Assembly: GCA_009377495.1 (NCBI GenBank)
Contig: WHTZ01000034.1
Coordinates: 1-64,000 of the forward strand
DNA from: Luteitalea sp.
GTDB taxonomy: Bacteria > Acidobacteriota > Vicinamibacteria > Vicinamibacterales > Vicinamibacteraceae
Direction of reading: 5' to 3'
DNA: 64,000 nucleotides
Shown here: piece after piece, positions 46,671-56,441 of the stretch
How positions within the stretch are numbered: position 1 is the stretch's first letter
Layout: each line of letters starts with the position of its first letter
The notes under the pieces: model-generated
Told to the model about the DNA's origin: nothing
Databases searched by the model: none
Seen by the model: the letters and a program-made list of their open reading frames with translations, nothing else
Program-made: the position numbers and the translations under genes

Positions 46671-48478
46671 GACTGGCCTTCACCACCTACCTTCAGCACC
46701 GCCAGGAACGCCTCTTGCGGAATCTCGACGCGGCCGACGCGCTTCATGCGCTTCTTGCCCTCTTTTTGCTTCTCGAGCAACTTACGCTTCCGGGTGATAT
46801 CGCCGCCGTAGCACTTGGCGAGCACGTTCTTCCGGAGCGCCTTGACCGATTCGCGCGCGACGATGCGACCACCAATGGCCGCCTGGATGGCCACCTCGAA
46901 CATCTGGCGCGGAATGAGCTCTCGCATTTTGGACGCCAGCGCCCGCCCGCGCGCATACGCCATGTCGCGGTGAAGGATGATGGAGAGCGCGTCCACGGGA
47001 TCACCGTTGACGAGGATCTCCAGCTTGACGAGCGGCGATTCCCAGTAGCCGCTCACGTGGTAGTCGAGAGAGGCGTAGCCACGCGAGATGCTCTTCAGCC
47101 GATCATAAAAGTCGAGGACGACTTCGTTGAACGGCAGCTCGTAGGTCACCAGCACGCGATCCGTCGCCAGGTACTCCAGGCCCTTCTGCACGCCACGCTT
47201 CTCCTGACAGAGCGTCAGGATGCCACCGACGAACGCGGCAGGCGTGAGGATCATCACCGTGATCACCGGCTCTTCGAACCGGGTGATGCGTCCCGGCTCC
47301 GGGAGCTTGGCCGGATTGTCGATTTCGTGCATCTCGCCGTCGGTCGTGGTCACGCGATAGAGCACGCCTGGCGCGGTGGTGACGAGATCAACGTCGAACT
47401 CCCGCTCCAGTCGCTCCTGGACGATCTCCATATGGAGCAGGCCGAGGAAGCCGCAGCGGAAGCCCAACCCGAGCGCGGCGGATGTCTCCGGTTCGAAGCG
47501 AAACGCCGCGTCGTTGAGCCGCAGCTTCTCAAGCGCATCGCGCAGCTCCGCGTATTGGTGGCCCTCCACTGGATACAGCCCAGCGAACACCACGGGCTTC
47601 ATTTCGCGGAAGCCCGGAAAGGGTTCGGCGGTGGGCCGCGCAGCGTCGGTAATCGTGTCTCCAATCTGCGCGTCCGCGACATTCTTGATCCCCGCCATGA
47701 CGAAGCCCACTTCGCCCACCGCGAGCGCGTCCACGACCACGGGCTTGGGCGTGAAGACGCCGACCTGCTCGACGTCGTAGCTCTGACCCGTGGCCATCAA
47801 GCGAACCTTGGTGCCTGGCTGCAGGATGCCGTCTACGAGACGGACGAGAATGACAACGCCCCGGTAGGAATCGTACCAGGAGTCGAAGATGAGCGCCTTC
47901 AGCGGCGCATCGCGGGTCCCTTGGGGGGGCGGCACACGGTGGACGATCGCCTCGAGGATCTCCCGGGTCCCAATACCTTCCTTGGCGCTGGCAAGGATCA
48001 CGCTTCTCGCATCGAGGCCCACGACTTCTTCGATCTGCCGGCGAGTCTCGTCGATCTGTGCGCCGGGGAGGTCAATCTTGTTGATGACCGGGATGATCTC
48101 CAGGTTGGAGTCGACCGCAAGGTACGCGTTTGCCAGGGTCTGCGCTTCGACGCCCTGCGAGGCGTCAACGAGCAGCAGGGCTCCTTCGGAGGCTGCCAGT
48201 GATCGGGTCACCTCGTACGAGAAATCCACGTGGCCCGGCGTGTCGATGAGATTGAGCACGTAGGTTTGGCCATCGTCTGCGGGGTAGGCGAGCCGAACCG
48301 AGTGGGCCTTGATCGTGATGCCGCGCTCGCGCTCGAGGTCCATGGTGTCGAGGACCTGAGCCTCCATCTCTCGCGCGTGGAGCGCACCGGTCAGCTCGAG
48401 GATCCGATCGGCGAGCGTGGACTTGCCGTGGTCGATGTGAGCAATGACTGAGAAGTTCCGGACCAACTGCTGGGGCAT
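46667..48478 (-). CDS. lepA: Elongation factor 4 (LepA)
   Basis: 603 residues from ATG 48478 ([20 protein letters not shown]). G motifs are [20 protein letters not shown] and NKIDLPGA. The LepA-specific C-terminal domain follows, with [16 protein letters not shown] [15 protein letters not shown] and [19 protein letters not shown]. LepA is a ribosomal GTPase that back-translocates or assists initiation. An in-frame extension to 48622 has no homology. Confidence 0.97.
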   Translation of the reverse strand: MPQQLVRNFSVIAHIDHGKSTLADRILELTGALHAREMEAQVLDTMDLERERGITIKAHSVRLAYPADDGQTYVLNLIDTPGHVDFSYEVTRSLAASEGALLLVDASQGVEAQTLANAYLAVDSNLEIIPVINKIDLPGAQIDETRRQIEEVVGLDARSVILASAKEGIGTREILEAIVHRVPPPQGTRDAPLKALIFDSWYDSYRGVVILVRLVDGILQPGTKVRLMATGQSYDVEQVGVFTPKPVVVDALAVGEVGFVMAGIKNVADAQIGDTITDAARPTAEPFPGFREMKPVVFAGLYPVEGHQYAELRDALEKLRLNDAAFRFEPETSAALGLGFRCGFLGLLHMEIVQERLEREFDVDLVTTAPGVLYRVTTTDGEMHEIDNPAKLPEPGRITRFEEPVITVMILTPAAFVGGILTLCQEKRGVQKGLEYLATDRVLVTYELPFNEVVLDFYDRLKSISRGYASLDYHVSGYWESPLVKLEILVNGDPVDALSIILHRDMAYARGRALASKMRELIPRQMFEVAIQAAIGGRIVARESVKALRKNVLAKCYGGDITRKRKLLEKQKEGKKRMKRVGRVEIPQEAFLAVLKVGGEGQS

Positions 48479-48510
48479 CGGCACGTCGCGAAACACATCA
48501 TTATAGCCTG

Positions 48511-49674
48511 CTAGCGACGATCGAGGGGCACGAACGTCTGCGGATACGCCGGTCCGATGTACTCGGCACGCGGACGGATTAGGCGGTTGTTCGCGTACTG
48601 CTCGAGCACGTGCGCTGTCCACCCCGACACCCGGCTCACGGCAAAGATGGGCGTGAACAGATCGATGGGGATGCCCAGCGTGTAGTAGGTTGACGCCGAG
48701 TAGAAGTCAACGTTTGGGTACAGGTTGGGTTTTTCGGCGCGAACGAGCGCCTCGATCTGCTGCGAGATCTCGAACCATCGCGCCTGACCGGAACGCTCGC
48801 CGAGCTCGCGCGACATGCGGCGCAGATGCGTCGCGCGCGGGTCCTCCGTCCGATACACGCGGTGACCGAAACCGGCGATCTTCTCCTTCCGCGCGAGCTT
48901 GGCGCGGATAACGCTCTCGACGCGCTCGTCACTCGCGTCCTCGCCAATCTCGAGTAGCATGCGCATCACGTCGGCGTTTGCGCCTCCGTGCAAGGGCCCT
49001 TTGAGCGCGCCAATCCCACAGACAATGGCAGAATGGAGATCAGTGAGGGTCGCGGCGGCAACCCGTGCCGCAAACGTGGACGCGTTCAGCTCGTGATCGG
49101 CGTGCAGGACGAGAGCAATGTCGAAGGCACGCACGGCGGTCGCATGCGGGCGCTCGGCCGTGAGCATATAGAGGAAGTTCGCCGCGTGGCTGAGCGCAGG
49201 ATCAGGGGCGACTGGCGATCCGCCCATGCCCATCCGTCCCCATGTGGCCACAATGCTCGCCGTCTGCGCCGTGAGACGCACGGCCTTGTCGTAGCGGGCG
49301 CTCGGCGAATCGGCTGCAGAGCCTGCTGGGTCAAAGTGCGCTAGCGCCGATGTGAGCGTGCGCAGCGCGTCCATGCCGTCCACGCCGTCGCCGCGGGTGG
49401 GCAGCGAGCGCATCAGGCGGAGGAGAGGTTCCGGCAGTGGCCGCGCCGCCACGAGCGCCGATTGTAGATCGCCCAGCTCGGCACGCGTCGGCAGCCGACG
49501 ATGCCACAGGAGAAAGCAGACTTCCTCGAACGTCGCCTGTTGACCCAGGTCGTGAATGTCATAGCCACAGTAGGCGAGCACGCCCTCGTGGCCATCGATG
49601 TGACAAATAGCCGACGAGGTGGCCACCACGTCTTCGAGGCCAGATTTTGCCTTGATGTCTGCGGTCGTGGACAT
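48511..49674 (-). CDS. Citrate synthase family protein
   Basis: 387 residues from ATG 49674. [16 protein letters not shown] (catalytic His), [35 protein letters not shown] and the [20 protein letters not shown] block (catalytic Asp) are present. The length fits the short type II citrate/2-methylcitrate synthases. The sequence does not separate citrate from methylcitrate synthase; no prp genes are nearby, which favours citrate synthase. It precedes lepA by 33 bases. Confidence 0.92.
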   Translation of the reverse strand: MSTTADIKAKSGLEDVVATSSAICHIDGHEGVLAYCGYDIHDLGQQATFEEVCFLLWHRRLPTRAELGDLQSALVAARPLPEPLLRLMRSLPTRGDGVDGMDALRTLTSALAHFDPAGSAADSPSARYDKAVRLTAQTASIVATWGRMGMGGSPVAPDPALSHAANFLYMLTAERPHATAVRAFDIALVLHADHELNASTFAARVAAATLTDLHSAIVCGIGALKGPLHGGANADVMRMLLEIGEDASDERVESVIRAKLARKEKIAGFGHRVYRTEDPRATHLRRMSRELGERSGQARWFEISQQIEALVRAEKPNLYPNVDFYSASTYYTLGIPIDLFTPIFAVSRVSGWTAHVLEQYANNRLIRPRAEYIGPAYPQTFVPLDRR

Positions 49675-49818
49675 GGCTTCGGAATCGGAAAGCAGCAATC
49701 TCGAGGCTTTGAATCCTAAACCGCGAGGTCCTCCGTTCTCAAGCCCTGACGCTTTTCGGGGTGCACGACAGAATTGTCAGACGACGTGTTTGGCGCAGCG
49801 AGGAAACGGGACTCGTGA

Positions 49819-50781
49819 CTACGTCCGAATCCGGTAGAAGTCGCCCGTGGTCCCTGGCTCGTAGGTGTGCCGCACGAAGTATAGCCAGCGACGGCCATGT
49901 GACAGCGTGGGATGATACTCGTCGGCGGCAGTATTCACACAAGGACCCAGATTGCGAGCCGGCGTGAATTGGCCGTGCCGCAGGTGGCTAATATAGAGAT
50001 CGCCAGCACCGAACCCGTCCGGTCTGTCCAAGCTCGCAAACAGCAGGGTTCGCCCGTCGGGTGTGATCTCTGGGTTGAATTCCCAGAAGTCTGCCGTGTT
50101 CACGCCGGGGCCCACGTTCTTCGGCGGTCCATACGATCCATCATGGCGCCGCCGCGCGCGCCAAATGTCCCACTGGCCCGCGCGGTCGCTCCCAAAGTAG
50201 AGATTGCCCCACAGATCGACGCTCGGATACAGTTCGTCGCTCGGACTGTTGACCTCGTTGCCAAGGTGAATCGGCTCGCTCCACCCCCACGGCGTTCGCC
50301 GCACCATCCACAGGTCGAGATCGGAGCGCTCCACGCCGTCCACCGGACGAATCGTAGAGAAGAAGAGCGCACGTCCATCGGGAGAGATGAACGGATCGAT
50401 GTCGCTGTAGACGCCTGAAAACGGTACAACCTGCCGGGTGGCCCATTCACCTCGCACGCGCCCAGACCAAACGATGGTCGCTTGCCGCGACACTGGGAAG
50501 AAGTCGTCGCTGATCGACCAGAAGGCCGTCCGTCCACCGGGCGAGAATGTCAGTCGCCATTCCTCCATGTCCGTCGAAAAGACACCGGGACCAAACCGCT
50601 CCACCGCGGGGCAGGTCCCGATCTCGAAGCCGTGACCAGCGCCCATCATCGGTACTTCGCGTGTGGCGACTTGTGATGATTCCCGGTTGTCGTGGTCCCG
50701 CGTCATGCCCGCCGCCACGGTGGCCGCGGCGCTCACCGCACACACCACCGCCCACCCGCGAATCGTGCCACGTCTCGTCAT
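49819..50781 (-). CDS. Secreted PD40 (TolB-like) repeat protein
   Basis: 320 residues from ATG 50781, with GGGAGGGG four bases upstream. A signal peptide (WAVVCAVSAAATVAAGMT) is followed by five to six PD40 blades (FSPGGRTAFWSI, ISPDGRALFFS, ITPDGRTLLFAS). These resemble a family of secreted WD-like proteins that may fold as a six-bladed propeller. No partner is evident. The same repeat appears in the kinase at 30.5 kb and in the 1137 gene, but with no other similarity. Confidence 0.82.
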   Translation of the reverse strand: MTRRGTIRGWAVVCAVSAAATVAAGMTRDHDNRESSQVATREVPMMGAGHGFEIGTCPAVERFGPGVFSTDMEEWRLTFSPGGRTAFWSISDDFFPVSRQATIVWSGRVRGEWATRQVVPFSGVYSDIDPFISPDGRALFFSTIRPVDGVERSDLDLWMVRRTPWGWSEPIHLGNEVNSPSDELYPSVDLWGNLYFGSDRAGQWDIWRARRRHDGSYGPPKNVGPGVNTADFWEFNPEITPDGRTLLFASLDRPDGFGAGDLYISHLRHGQFTPARNLGPCVNTAADEYHPTLSHGRRWLYFVRHTYEPGTTGDFYRIRT

Positions 50782-51036
50782 GACCCCTCCCTTCGCACGC
50801 CAGCGCCAAGGCGCCGACGCCCGACTCGTTGAGGTCAGGTTCTCTCGACGCCACGTGTAACCGCGCGGACCGCGCCGACGCTGTTTGCGGAGGGTCCACC
50901 CCAACATGCGGTATGTGCAGCATAGACCCCTCTCGAGGAAACGCCAGGCGGTTGGGATAAAGCGTTGAAATCTCGGGACCAACGTCAGGTTCTGGCCCTT
51001 GCTCGGCGACAGTCGCCGAAGTATCGTGAGCGCGAG

Positions 51037-52107
51037 ATGCGGTCTCGAGCCTCCGTAATGTGGGCCGCGGTGCTGGTCTGGTGGACCTTGAACGGTCTGG
51101 CGAGCGCCACCGGAATGCGAAGCATGCGCGACGCGTCCGGCGCGGCTGTCGTAACCTGGGCGCACGCGTTGACGGTCAGCCTCGCGAGCGCCTGGCTCTG
51201 GCTGCCGCTCACGATGGCCATGCTGTGGCTCGTCCAGCGCTATCCGATCGAACGGAGCCGGCTTGCGATGTCACTGTCGGCGTACGCGGCCGCGGTCCTT
51301 GCGGTGGTCATCGTCCGAGCCGTCATGGTTGCGATGCTGAACGACTGGGTTCACTGGTACGATGAGCTCCCCTCCTTCGGCGAGGTGCTCTTGACGAGCG
51401 TGTGGAACAACCTGTTCCTGGGATGGATGCTCGTCGGCGTCGCGCACGCGCTGATTTTCGCCGAGCGCGCACACCAGCGCGAACGGCAAGCCTCTGAGCT
51501 TCAAGGCTATTTGGCGCAGGCACGCTTGCAGGCTCTCGCCGCCCAGCTCAACCCGCACTTTCTGTTCAATTCGCTCAACTCCATCGCGGAGCTGCTCCAT
51601 CACAACCAGGACGCGGCCGAGCGCATGCTCGTACATCTGGGCGAGCTGCTCCGCCACAGCCTCGATACGGCAGGCACACAGCACAACCCGCTCCGCGACG
51701 AGCTCCGCTTTGTGCGCCATTACGTCGACATCGAGCGCATGCGCCTGGGAGAGCGCCTCCAACTAGATTGGACGATCGACAACGATACGCTCGATGCGCC
51801 GGTTCCGCATTTGATCTTGCAGCCGCTGGTCGAGAACGCCATCCGACACGCGGTGGCGCTGCGCATCACGCCTGGTCGCGTGCGCATTTCGGCGTGTCGC
51901 CGCAACGGGTGTCTCGTGCTCGAGGTTGGCGATGATGGGCCAGGCGCGGCGGCGGCGCACGGCCCGAGCGGCATCGGGCTGACGAACACGCGGGCGCGGT
52001 TGGAATGTCTATATGGAGCGGGCGCTCATCTCACACTCCGGACCGAGGTCGGTGGCGGCACGACCGCGCGTCTGACCATTCCCGACAGGTCGGCAACCGT
52101 ATCCTGA
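51037..52107 (+). CDS. LytS/YpdA-type sensor histidine kinase
   Basis: About 356 residues from ATG 51037 (TTG 50965 would add 24 basic residues). Four membrane helices (SVMWAAVLVWWTL; LTVSLASAWLWLPLTMAMLW; SAYAAAVLAVVIVRAVMVAM; NLFLGWMLVGVAHALIF) precede the His_kinase motif LNPHFLFNSLNSIAELLHH. A HATPase_c domain has LQPLVENAIRHAV (N box) and VGDDGPGAAA (G1). No response regulator lies nearby, so the partner (usually LytTR) is elsewhere. The signal is unknown. Confidence 0.88.
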   Translation: MRSRASVMWAAVLVWWTLNGLASATGMRSMRDASGAAVVTWAHALTVSLASAWLWLPLTMAMLWLVQRYPIERSRLAMSLSAYAAAVLAVVIVRAVMVAMLNDWVHWYDELPSFGEVLLTSVWNNLFLGWMLVGVAHALIFAERAHQRERQASELQGYLAQARLQALAAQLNPHFLFNSLNSIAELLHHNQDAAERMLVHLGELLRHSLDTAGTQHNPLRDELRFVRHYVDIERMRLGERLQLDWTIDNDTLDAPVPHLILQPLVENAIRHAVALRITPGRVRISACRRNGCLVLEVGDDGPGAAAAHGPSGIGLTNTRARLECLYGAGAHLTLRTEVGGGTTARLTIPDRSATVS

Positions 52108-52157
52108 TTGCGGCTCTTTCCGACGCGGAACGTCAGATCGACGCGCGCGATTCCCAA

Positions 52158-53651
52158 TTACTCGCCGGCAACCTGGGTGGTCAGCGGCATATCGTCGCCA
52201 CCGAACTGTTGGACGAGCGACAGCAGGCCCGTGTACAGGTATCCGAACTGGAAGAGCAGCAGGAACGGCAGCGTCCCGTAGATCTGATTGGCCAGCGCGT
52301 AGAAGACTGCCGCGGTGAAGTACAGGCCCAACACGACTTCCAGCGCCGGCTGGACGAGCATGTTCTGATGATATTTCTTGCCGATCCAGTCGTCGGTCGT
52401 CCGCTCGACACCGTACTTGGGTGTGCGTGTGAACTCGCCGCTCTCCTTGTCGAAGAGCCCCTCGACAACCGCGCGGACGTTGTTGATCGACAAGCCGATC
52501 CCAATGGATAGCAGGAACGGCACGTACTTGAGCCGTGTCCGCCAATCCGTGTAGAGCTGTCGCTGAGAGAAGGTGTAGAAGCTCACGATCGAGGCGGTGG
52601 CCGCCAGGAACAGGGGCACGTCGATGAGCATCATCTCGTGCCAACCCATGTTGTAGCGGACGTACATCGCCGGGAACATCAGGATGCAGAGCACCACCAT
52701 CAGCGGGTAGTTGAAGTTCGCCGTGAGGTGCATGAACGCTTCGAGCTTGACCTTGAAGGGGAGGTCTGCCGCGAGGACGCGCGGCAAGAGCTTGCGGCAG
52801 TTTTGCACCGAGCCCTTGGCCCAGCGATGCTGTTGCGACTTGAAGCCGTTCATCTCGACCGGCAACTCCGCCGGTGCCACGACGTCCTCGAGGAAGACGA
52901 ACCGCCAGCCGCGAAGCTGTGCGCGATAGCTGAGATCCAGATCCTCCGTCAGCGTGTCGTGCTGCCAGCCGCCCGCGTCCTCGATGGTCGCGCGCCGCCA
53001 CACGCCGGCCGTCCCGTTGAAGTTGAAGAAGCATCCCCACCGGTTGCGCGAACCGTGCTCCAGAACGAAGTGGCCATCGAGCATGATGGCCTGCACGCGG
53101 GTCAGCAGTGAATAGTCCGCGTTGATATGTCCCCACCGCGCCTGCACCATGCCGACGTTGGGGTCCGCGAAATGGGAGAGTGTGCGTTGCAGGAAGTCCG
53201 GCAACGGCACGAAGTCGGCGTCGAAAATCGCGACGAGATCCCCCTCCGCCCGCTCCAGCCCCACCTCCAAGGCGCCCGCCTTGAAGCCGGTGCGGTTCGT
53301 GCGGTGCAGATACTTGATGTTCATCCCCTGGGCCGCGTGGCGGCGGACGGCGAGCTCCGCGATGTCACGCGTCTCATCCGTCGAATCGTCGAGGACCTGG
53401 ATTTCCAACCGATCCCTCGGATACTCGAGGGCGCACACGGCATCGACCAGGCGGTCCACGACGTACATCTCGTTGTAGAGGGGGAGCTGAACGGTGACAC
53501 GCGGCAGCGGGTCGAGGAGCGACTCAGGCCCGGGAACGCTGGGCGGCGGGTGCTTCCGGTATAGATAAATCAAGAAATACCGGTGCCACCCGTAGAGGGC
53601 CAGGATGCACAAAACAAAGAAATAGGTCGCCAGGACGGAGGTTTCCAGCAT
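52158..53651 (-). CDS. Membrane glycosyltransferase family 2 (cellulose synthase-like)
   Basis: 497 residues. One N-terminal helix, then the GT2 catalytic core: DDSTDETRD, DADFVP, EDLDLSYR and QQHRWAKGSVQ (the Q-x-x-RW motif). Four or five C-terminal helices follow. This is a processive-type inverting enzyme like cellulose or mannan synthases, or a ceramide glucosyltransferase relative. No bcsB-like or other polymer genes are near, so the product is unknown. Closely matches a group common in Acidobacteriota. Confidence 0.88.
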   Translation of the reverse strand: MLETSVLATYFFVLCILALYGWHRYFLIYLYRKHPPPSVPGPESLLDPLPRVTVQLPLYNEMYVVDRLVDAVCALEYPRDRLEIQVLDDSTDETRDIAELAVRRHAAQGMNIKYLHRTNRTGFKAGALEVGLERAEGDLVAIFDADFVPLPDFLQRTLSHFADPNVGMVQARWGHINADYSLLTRVQAIMLDGHFVLEHGSRNRWGCFFNFNGTAGVWRRATIEDAGGWQHDTLTEDLDLSYRAQLRGWRFVFLEDVVAPAELPVEMNGFKSQQHRWAKGSVQNCRKLLPRVLAADLPFKVKLEAFMHLTANFNYPLMVVLCILMFPAMYVRYNMGWHEMMLIDVPLFLAATASIVSFYTFSQRQLYTDWRTRLKYVPFLLSIGIGLSINNVRAVVEGLFDKESGEFTRTPKYGVERTTDDWIGKKYHQNMLVQPALEVVLGLYFTAAVFYALANQIYGTLPFLLLFQFGYLYTGLLSLVQQFGGDDMPLTTQVAGE

Positions 53652-53813
53652 AGGCTACTTCACGTCGCGACCAGCCACACGAATTTCTGAGTGTAGCCGC
53701 CGGCTTCTGGGCAGTCAATGCAGCTCGGCCGTGACGGCGGGCCCAGGGCCGAGGAGAGGCGCAGCACCCCTCACCCTGTCACCCTGAACTGCTGTACCCT
53801 GCAATTTAGCTGC

Positions 53814-56438
53814 ATGCACCCCGGAACCGTCCGCGCCCTCGAATTCGAGCGCATCGTTGAGGCGGTACGCACCTTCGCGCTCACGCCACTTGGGGCGCGG
53901 CAGGTGGCGGCCTTGCAACCCGCGACCGAAGCGGCTCGGGTCGCGCGAGCATTGGCGCTGACCCGCGAGGTGGTCACCTTCCACGACGAAGTCGGCGCGT
54001 TCCCGCTCCGCGCGAGCGAGGATCTCGACGCGGCCCTTGCGGGGCTCGCCATTGATGGCCGGGCCCTCGAGCCGCTGCGGCTGCTCGCGCTCGCCGACTT
54101 CCTGGATAGCACTGGCCGAACCCGCGCCCTGGTGCTGGAGCACCCGCCTTCGCCACACCTGCATCGGCTTGCCGAAGCGCTCATGTCGTTTGTGGGCGAA
54201 ATCGCCGCGGTACGGCGTGCGATCGGCGCCTCCGGCAACGTCCTCGACGATGCCAGCGACGCGCTTCGACAGATACGCGGCCGTCTCCGCAAGCAGCGTC
54301 AGCAACTGCGTGCAACACTCGAGGGGTACGTGCGGGGACGGGAGACGGCTCGCTACCTGCAAGAACCGGTCGTGACGGAACGGAGCGGCCGCTTCGTGCT
54401 GATGGTGAGAGCCGAGCACCGCAGCGCGATCCCTGGTCTGGTGCACGGCACCTCCGCCAGCGGCGCGAGCCTCTTCCTCGAGCCGCTCGCGACCGTCGAG
54501 ATCAACAACGACATCGTCGCGCTCGAAGAGCAGGAAGCCGAGGAGGTTCAGCGCATTCTGCGCGAGCTCGCCGACCGCTTCCGCGTGCGCACCACGGATC
54601 TCCAGCACACGCTCGACGCGGCAGCCGCCCTCGACGTCGCCCAAGCCAAGGCGCGTTTCTCCATGGCAATCAAGGGCGTCATGCCACGTCTGGCCACCGA
54701 CGGACGGCTCGAGCTGCGCGGTGCGCGACATCCGTTGCTCATGGCGGCGGTCCGGCAGCGGCTCCCGGATGGCGCGGCTAACCGCCTCCGCCAAGGCTAC
54801 GGCGGTCCACCTTCGCGCTTCGCGCTACGGCGGACTCGTCCGCCGAAGCGTTACGCGAAGGCGGAAGCCGCGCCCTACCGTAACCTCGAACGAGACGGTG
54901 GCGGTCGGTCGACGCCGTATGCAGAGCCCGATCCCGTCCCGGTCGATCTGCTCCTACTCCCGCCGACACGCGTGCTGGTCGTTACGGGTCCCAACACGGG
55001 TGGCAAGACGGTGGCGCTCAAGACAGCGGGGCTGCTCGCGCTGATGTCACAGGCGGGACTGCTGCTACCAGCCGACGAGGGCACGCAGTTGCCGGTCTTC
55101 CACTCGATCTTCGCCGACATCGGGGACGAGCAGTCGATTGCCGCGAACCTGAGCACGTTTTCGGCGCACGTGACGAACATTGCCGCGATGGACCGCGCGC
55201 TGGTGCTCCCAGCGCTCGTGCTACTCGACGAGCTCGGCGCGGCCACCGACCCCACCGATGGCGCCGCACTCGCCGTGGCCGTCGTCGACCACTTTCAGCG
55301 GCGTGGCGCGCACGTCATCGTCACCACGCATCACGACCAGCTCAAGTCGTATGCGATGACCACTGACGGTGTGACTTCCGCAGCATTCGGCTTCGAGTCT
55401 GAGACGTTTGCGCCCACGTACTCGTTGCTGTACGGGTCGCCCGGCGCGAGCCTCGCGCTGGAAATCGCCACACGCCTCGGCCTTGATCCGGCCATTGTCG
55501 AACGCGCGCGCACGCAACGTACGGGTGAGCGAGCGCAGCTCGCCGACCGCCTTGCCCGGATGGACCGCGATCTGCAGGCCATTGATCACGAGCAACGGCT
55601 GGCACGGCGCACGCGTGAGCAAGCAGAGGCGGCCCTCGCGGCAGCGCTGGCACGAGAGGCAGCGGCCGCAGAGCGCGAGGCGCGGCTCGGGCGCCGCCTC
55701 GAGACCACACTGAACGAGCGGCTGCGCGAAGCACGCCGGGACGTTGATCGCGTGGTGGCCGATCTCAAGACGAAGGCGGCCGAGATCGAGACCGACGCAC
55801 GGCGGCGGGCGGCGCCGCGGCTCGTCGCCGTGCCGACCGGCGAGCTAGGCGCGTTGCGCCGCGACGCGCGCGCCAGGCTCGAAGAGGTCGCCGGCCGAGC
55901 GCGGCGTCTCGACGAGCCAGATGTAACGGCACGGGCGGTTGCGTCGTCAGAAGCAGAAGAGCCTGCGGCTGCGAGGCCCGTGCGTGTGGGAGACCAGGTG
56001 CTCGTGCAATCGCTCGGTGTGGAAGGCACGGTTCGATCGCTCTCGCCACGCGGTGCTGAGGTCGATGTCAAGGGGAAACGCCTGCGGGCAACGCTCACCG
56101 ATGTGCGCCTCACCTCTGGTCCAGCCCGCGGTGAGCCGGGTCGAACCGCCGCGCGCGGCCATGTCACGGTTACCGTTCAGTCGCCAGACACGGCCCTGAC
56201 CGAGCTCAATGTCATCGGCTGCACCGTGGATGAAGCGCTCGCACGAGCCGATAAATTTCTCGATCAGGCGGTGGTATCCGATACGGTCACCGTACGGATC
56301 ATTCATGGCCGCGGCACGGGCCGGCTGCGTCATGCGCTCACCTCGTTTCTGGGCGAGCATCCGCTCGTGACCCGTTTCGCCCCGGCGGCAGATGAGCACG
56401 GCGGGAACGCGGTTATGGTGGTGGAGCTCAAGGAATGA
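53814..56438 (+). CDS. mutS2: Endonuclease MutS2 with an in-frame repeat insertion
   Basis: 874 residues from ATG 53814; homology begins there (TVRALEFERIVEAVRTFALT). MutS2 is a ring-like ATPase that acts on branched DNA and, in some bacteria, on collided ribosomes. Walker A is TGPNTGGKT (near residue 391), Walker B LLDELGAATDP. A coiled-coil (about 590-690) and the C-terminal Smr nuclease domain (TVRIIHGRGTGRLRHAL) follow. Residues about 319-355, between the core ending GARHPLLMAAVRQRLPDG and VPVDLLLLPPTRVLV, are encoded by a palindromic element (54771-54878) not seen in the family. First gene of mutS2-dnaG. Confidence 0.95.
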   Translation: MHPGTVRALEFERIVEAVRTFALTPLGARQVAALQPATEAARVARALALTREVVTFHDEVGAFPLRASEDLDAALAGLAIDGRALEPLRLLALADFLDSTGRTRALVLEHPPSPHLHRLAEALMSFVGEIAAVRRAIGASGNVLDDASDALRQIRGRLRKQRQQLRATLEGYVRGRETARYLQEPVVTERSGRFVLMVRAEHRSAIPGLVHGTSASGASLFLEPLATVEINNDIVALEEQEAEEVQRILRELADRFRVRTTDLQHTLDAAAALDVAQAKARFSMAIKGVMPRLATDGRLELRGARHPLLMAAVRQRLPDGAANRLRQGYGGPPSRFALRRTRPPKRYAKAEAAPYRNLERDGGGRSTPYAEPDPVPVDLLLLPPTRVLVVTGPNTGGKTVALKTAGLLALMSQAGLLLPADEGTQLPVFHSIFADIGDEQSIAANLSTFSAHVTNIAAMDRALVLPALVLLDELGAATDPTDGAALAVAVVDHFQRRGAHVIVTTHHDQLKSYAMTTDGVTSAAFGFESETFAPTYSLLYGSPGASLALEIATRLGLDPAIVERARTQRTGERAQLADRLARMDRDLQAIDHEQRLARRTREQAEAALAAALAREAAAAEREARLGRRLETTLNERLREARRDVDRVVADLKTKAAEIETDARRRAAPRLVAVPTGELGALRRDARARLEEVAGRARRLDEPDVTARAVASSEAEEPAAARPVRVGDQVLVQSLGVEGTVRSLSPRGAEVDVKGKRLRATLTDVRLTSGPARGEPGRTAARGHVTVTVQSPDTALTELNVIGCTVDEALARADKFLDQAVVSDTVTVRIIHGRGTGRLRHALTSFLGEHPLVTRFAPAADEHGGNAVMVVELKE
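54771..54878 (+). repeat. Protein-coding palindromic (REP-like) element inside mutS2
   Basis: Outer arms GGCGCGGCT (54771-54779) and AGCCGCGCC (54866-54874) are reverse complements, followed by CTACC. Inner arms CTTCGCG and CGCGAAG also pair. The same outer arms, including the CTACC tail, form the intergenic palindrome at 34475-34499, and part of the element reappears at 37114-37153. In the mutS2 frame it reads ANRLRQGYGG, then PPSRFALRRTRPPKRYAKAE, and carries no stop. It maps to a loop between the core and ATPase domains, so the protein can probably tolerate it. Confidence 0.8.
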
Positions 56439-56441
56439 CCG

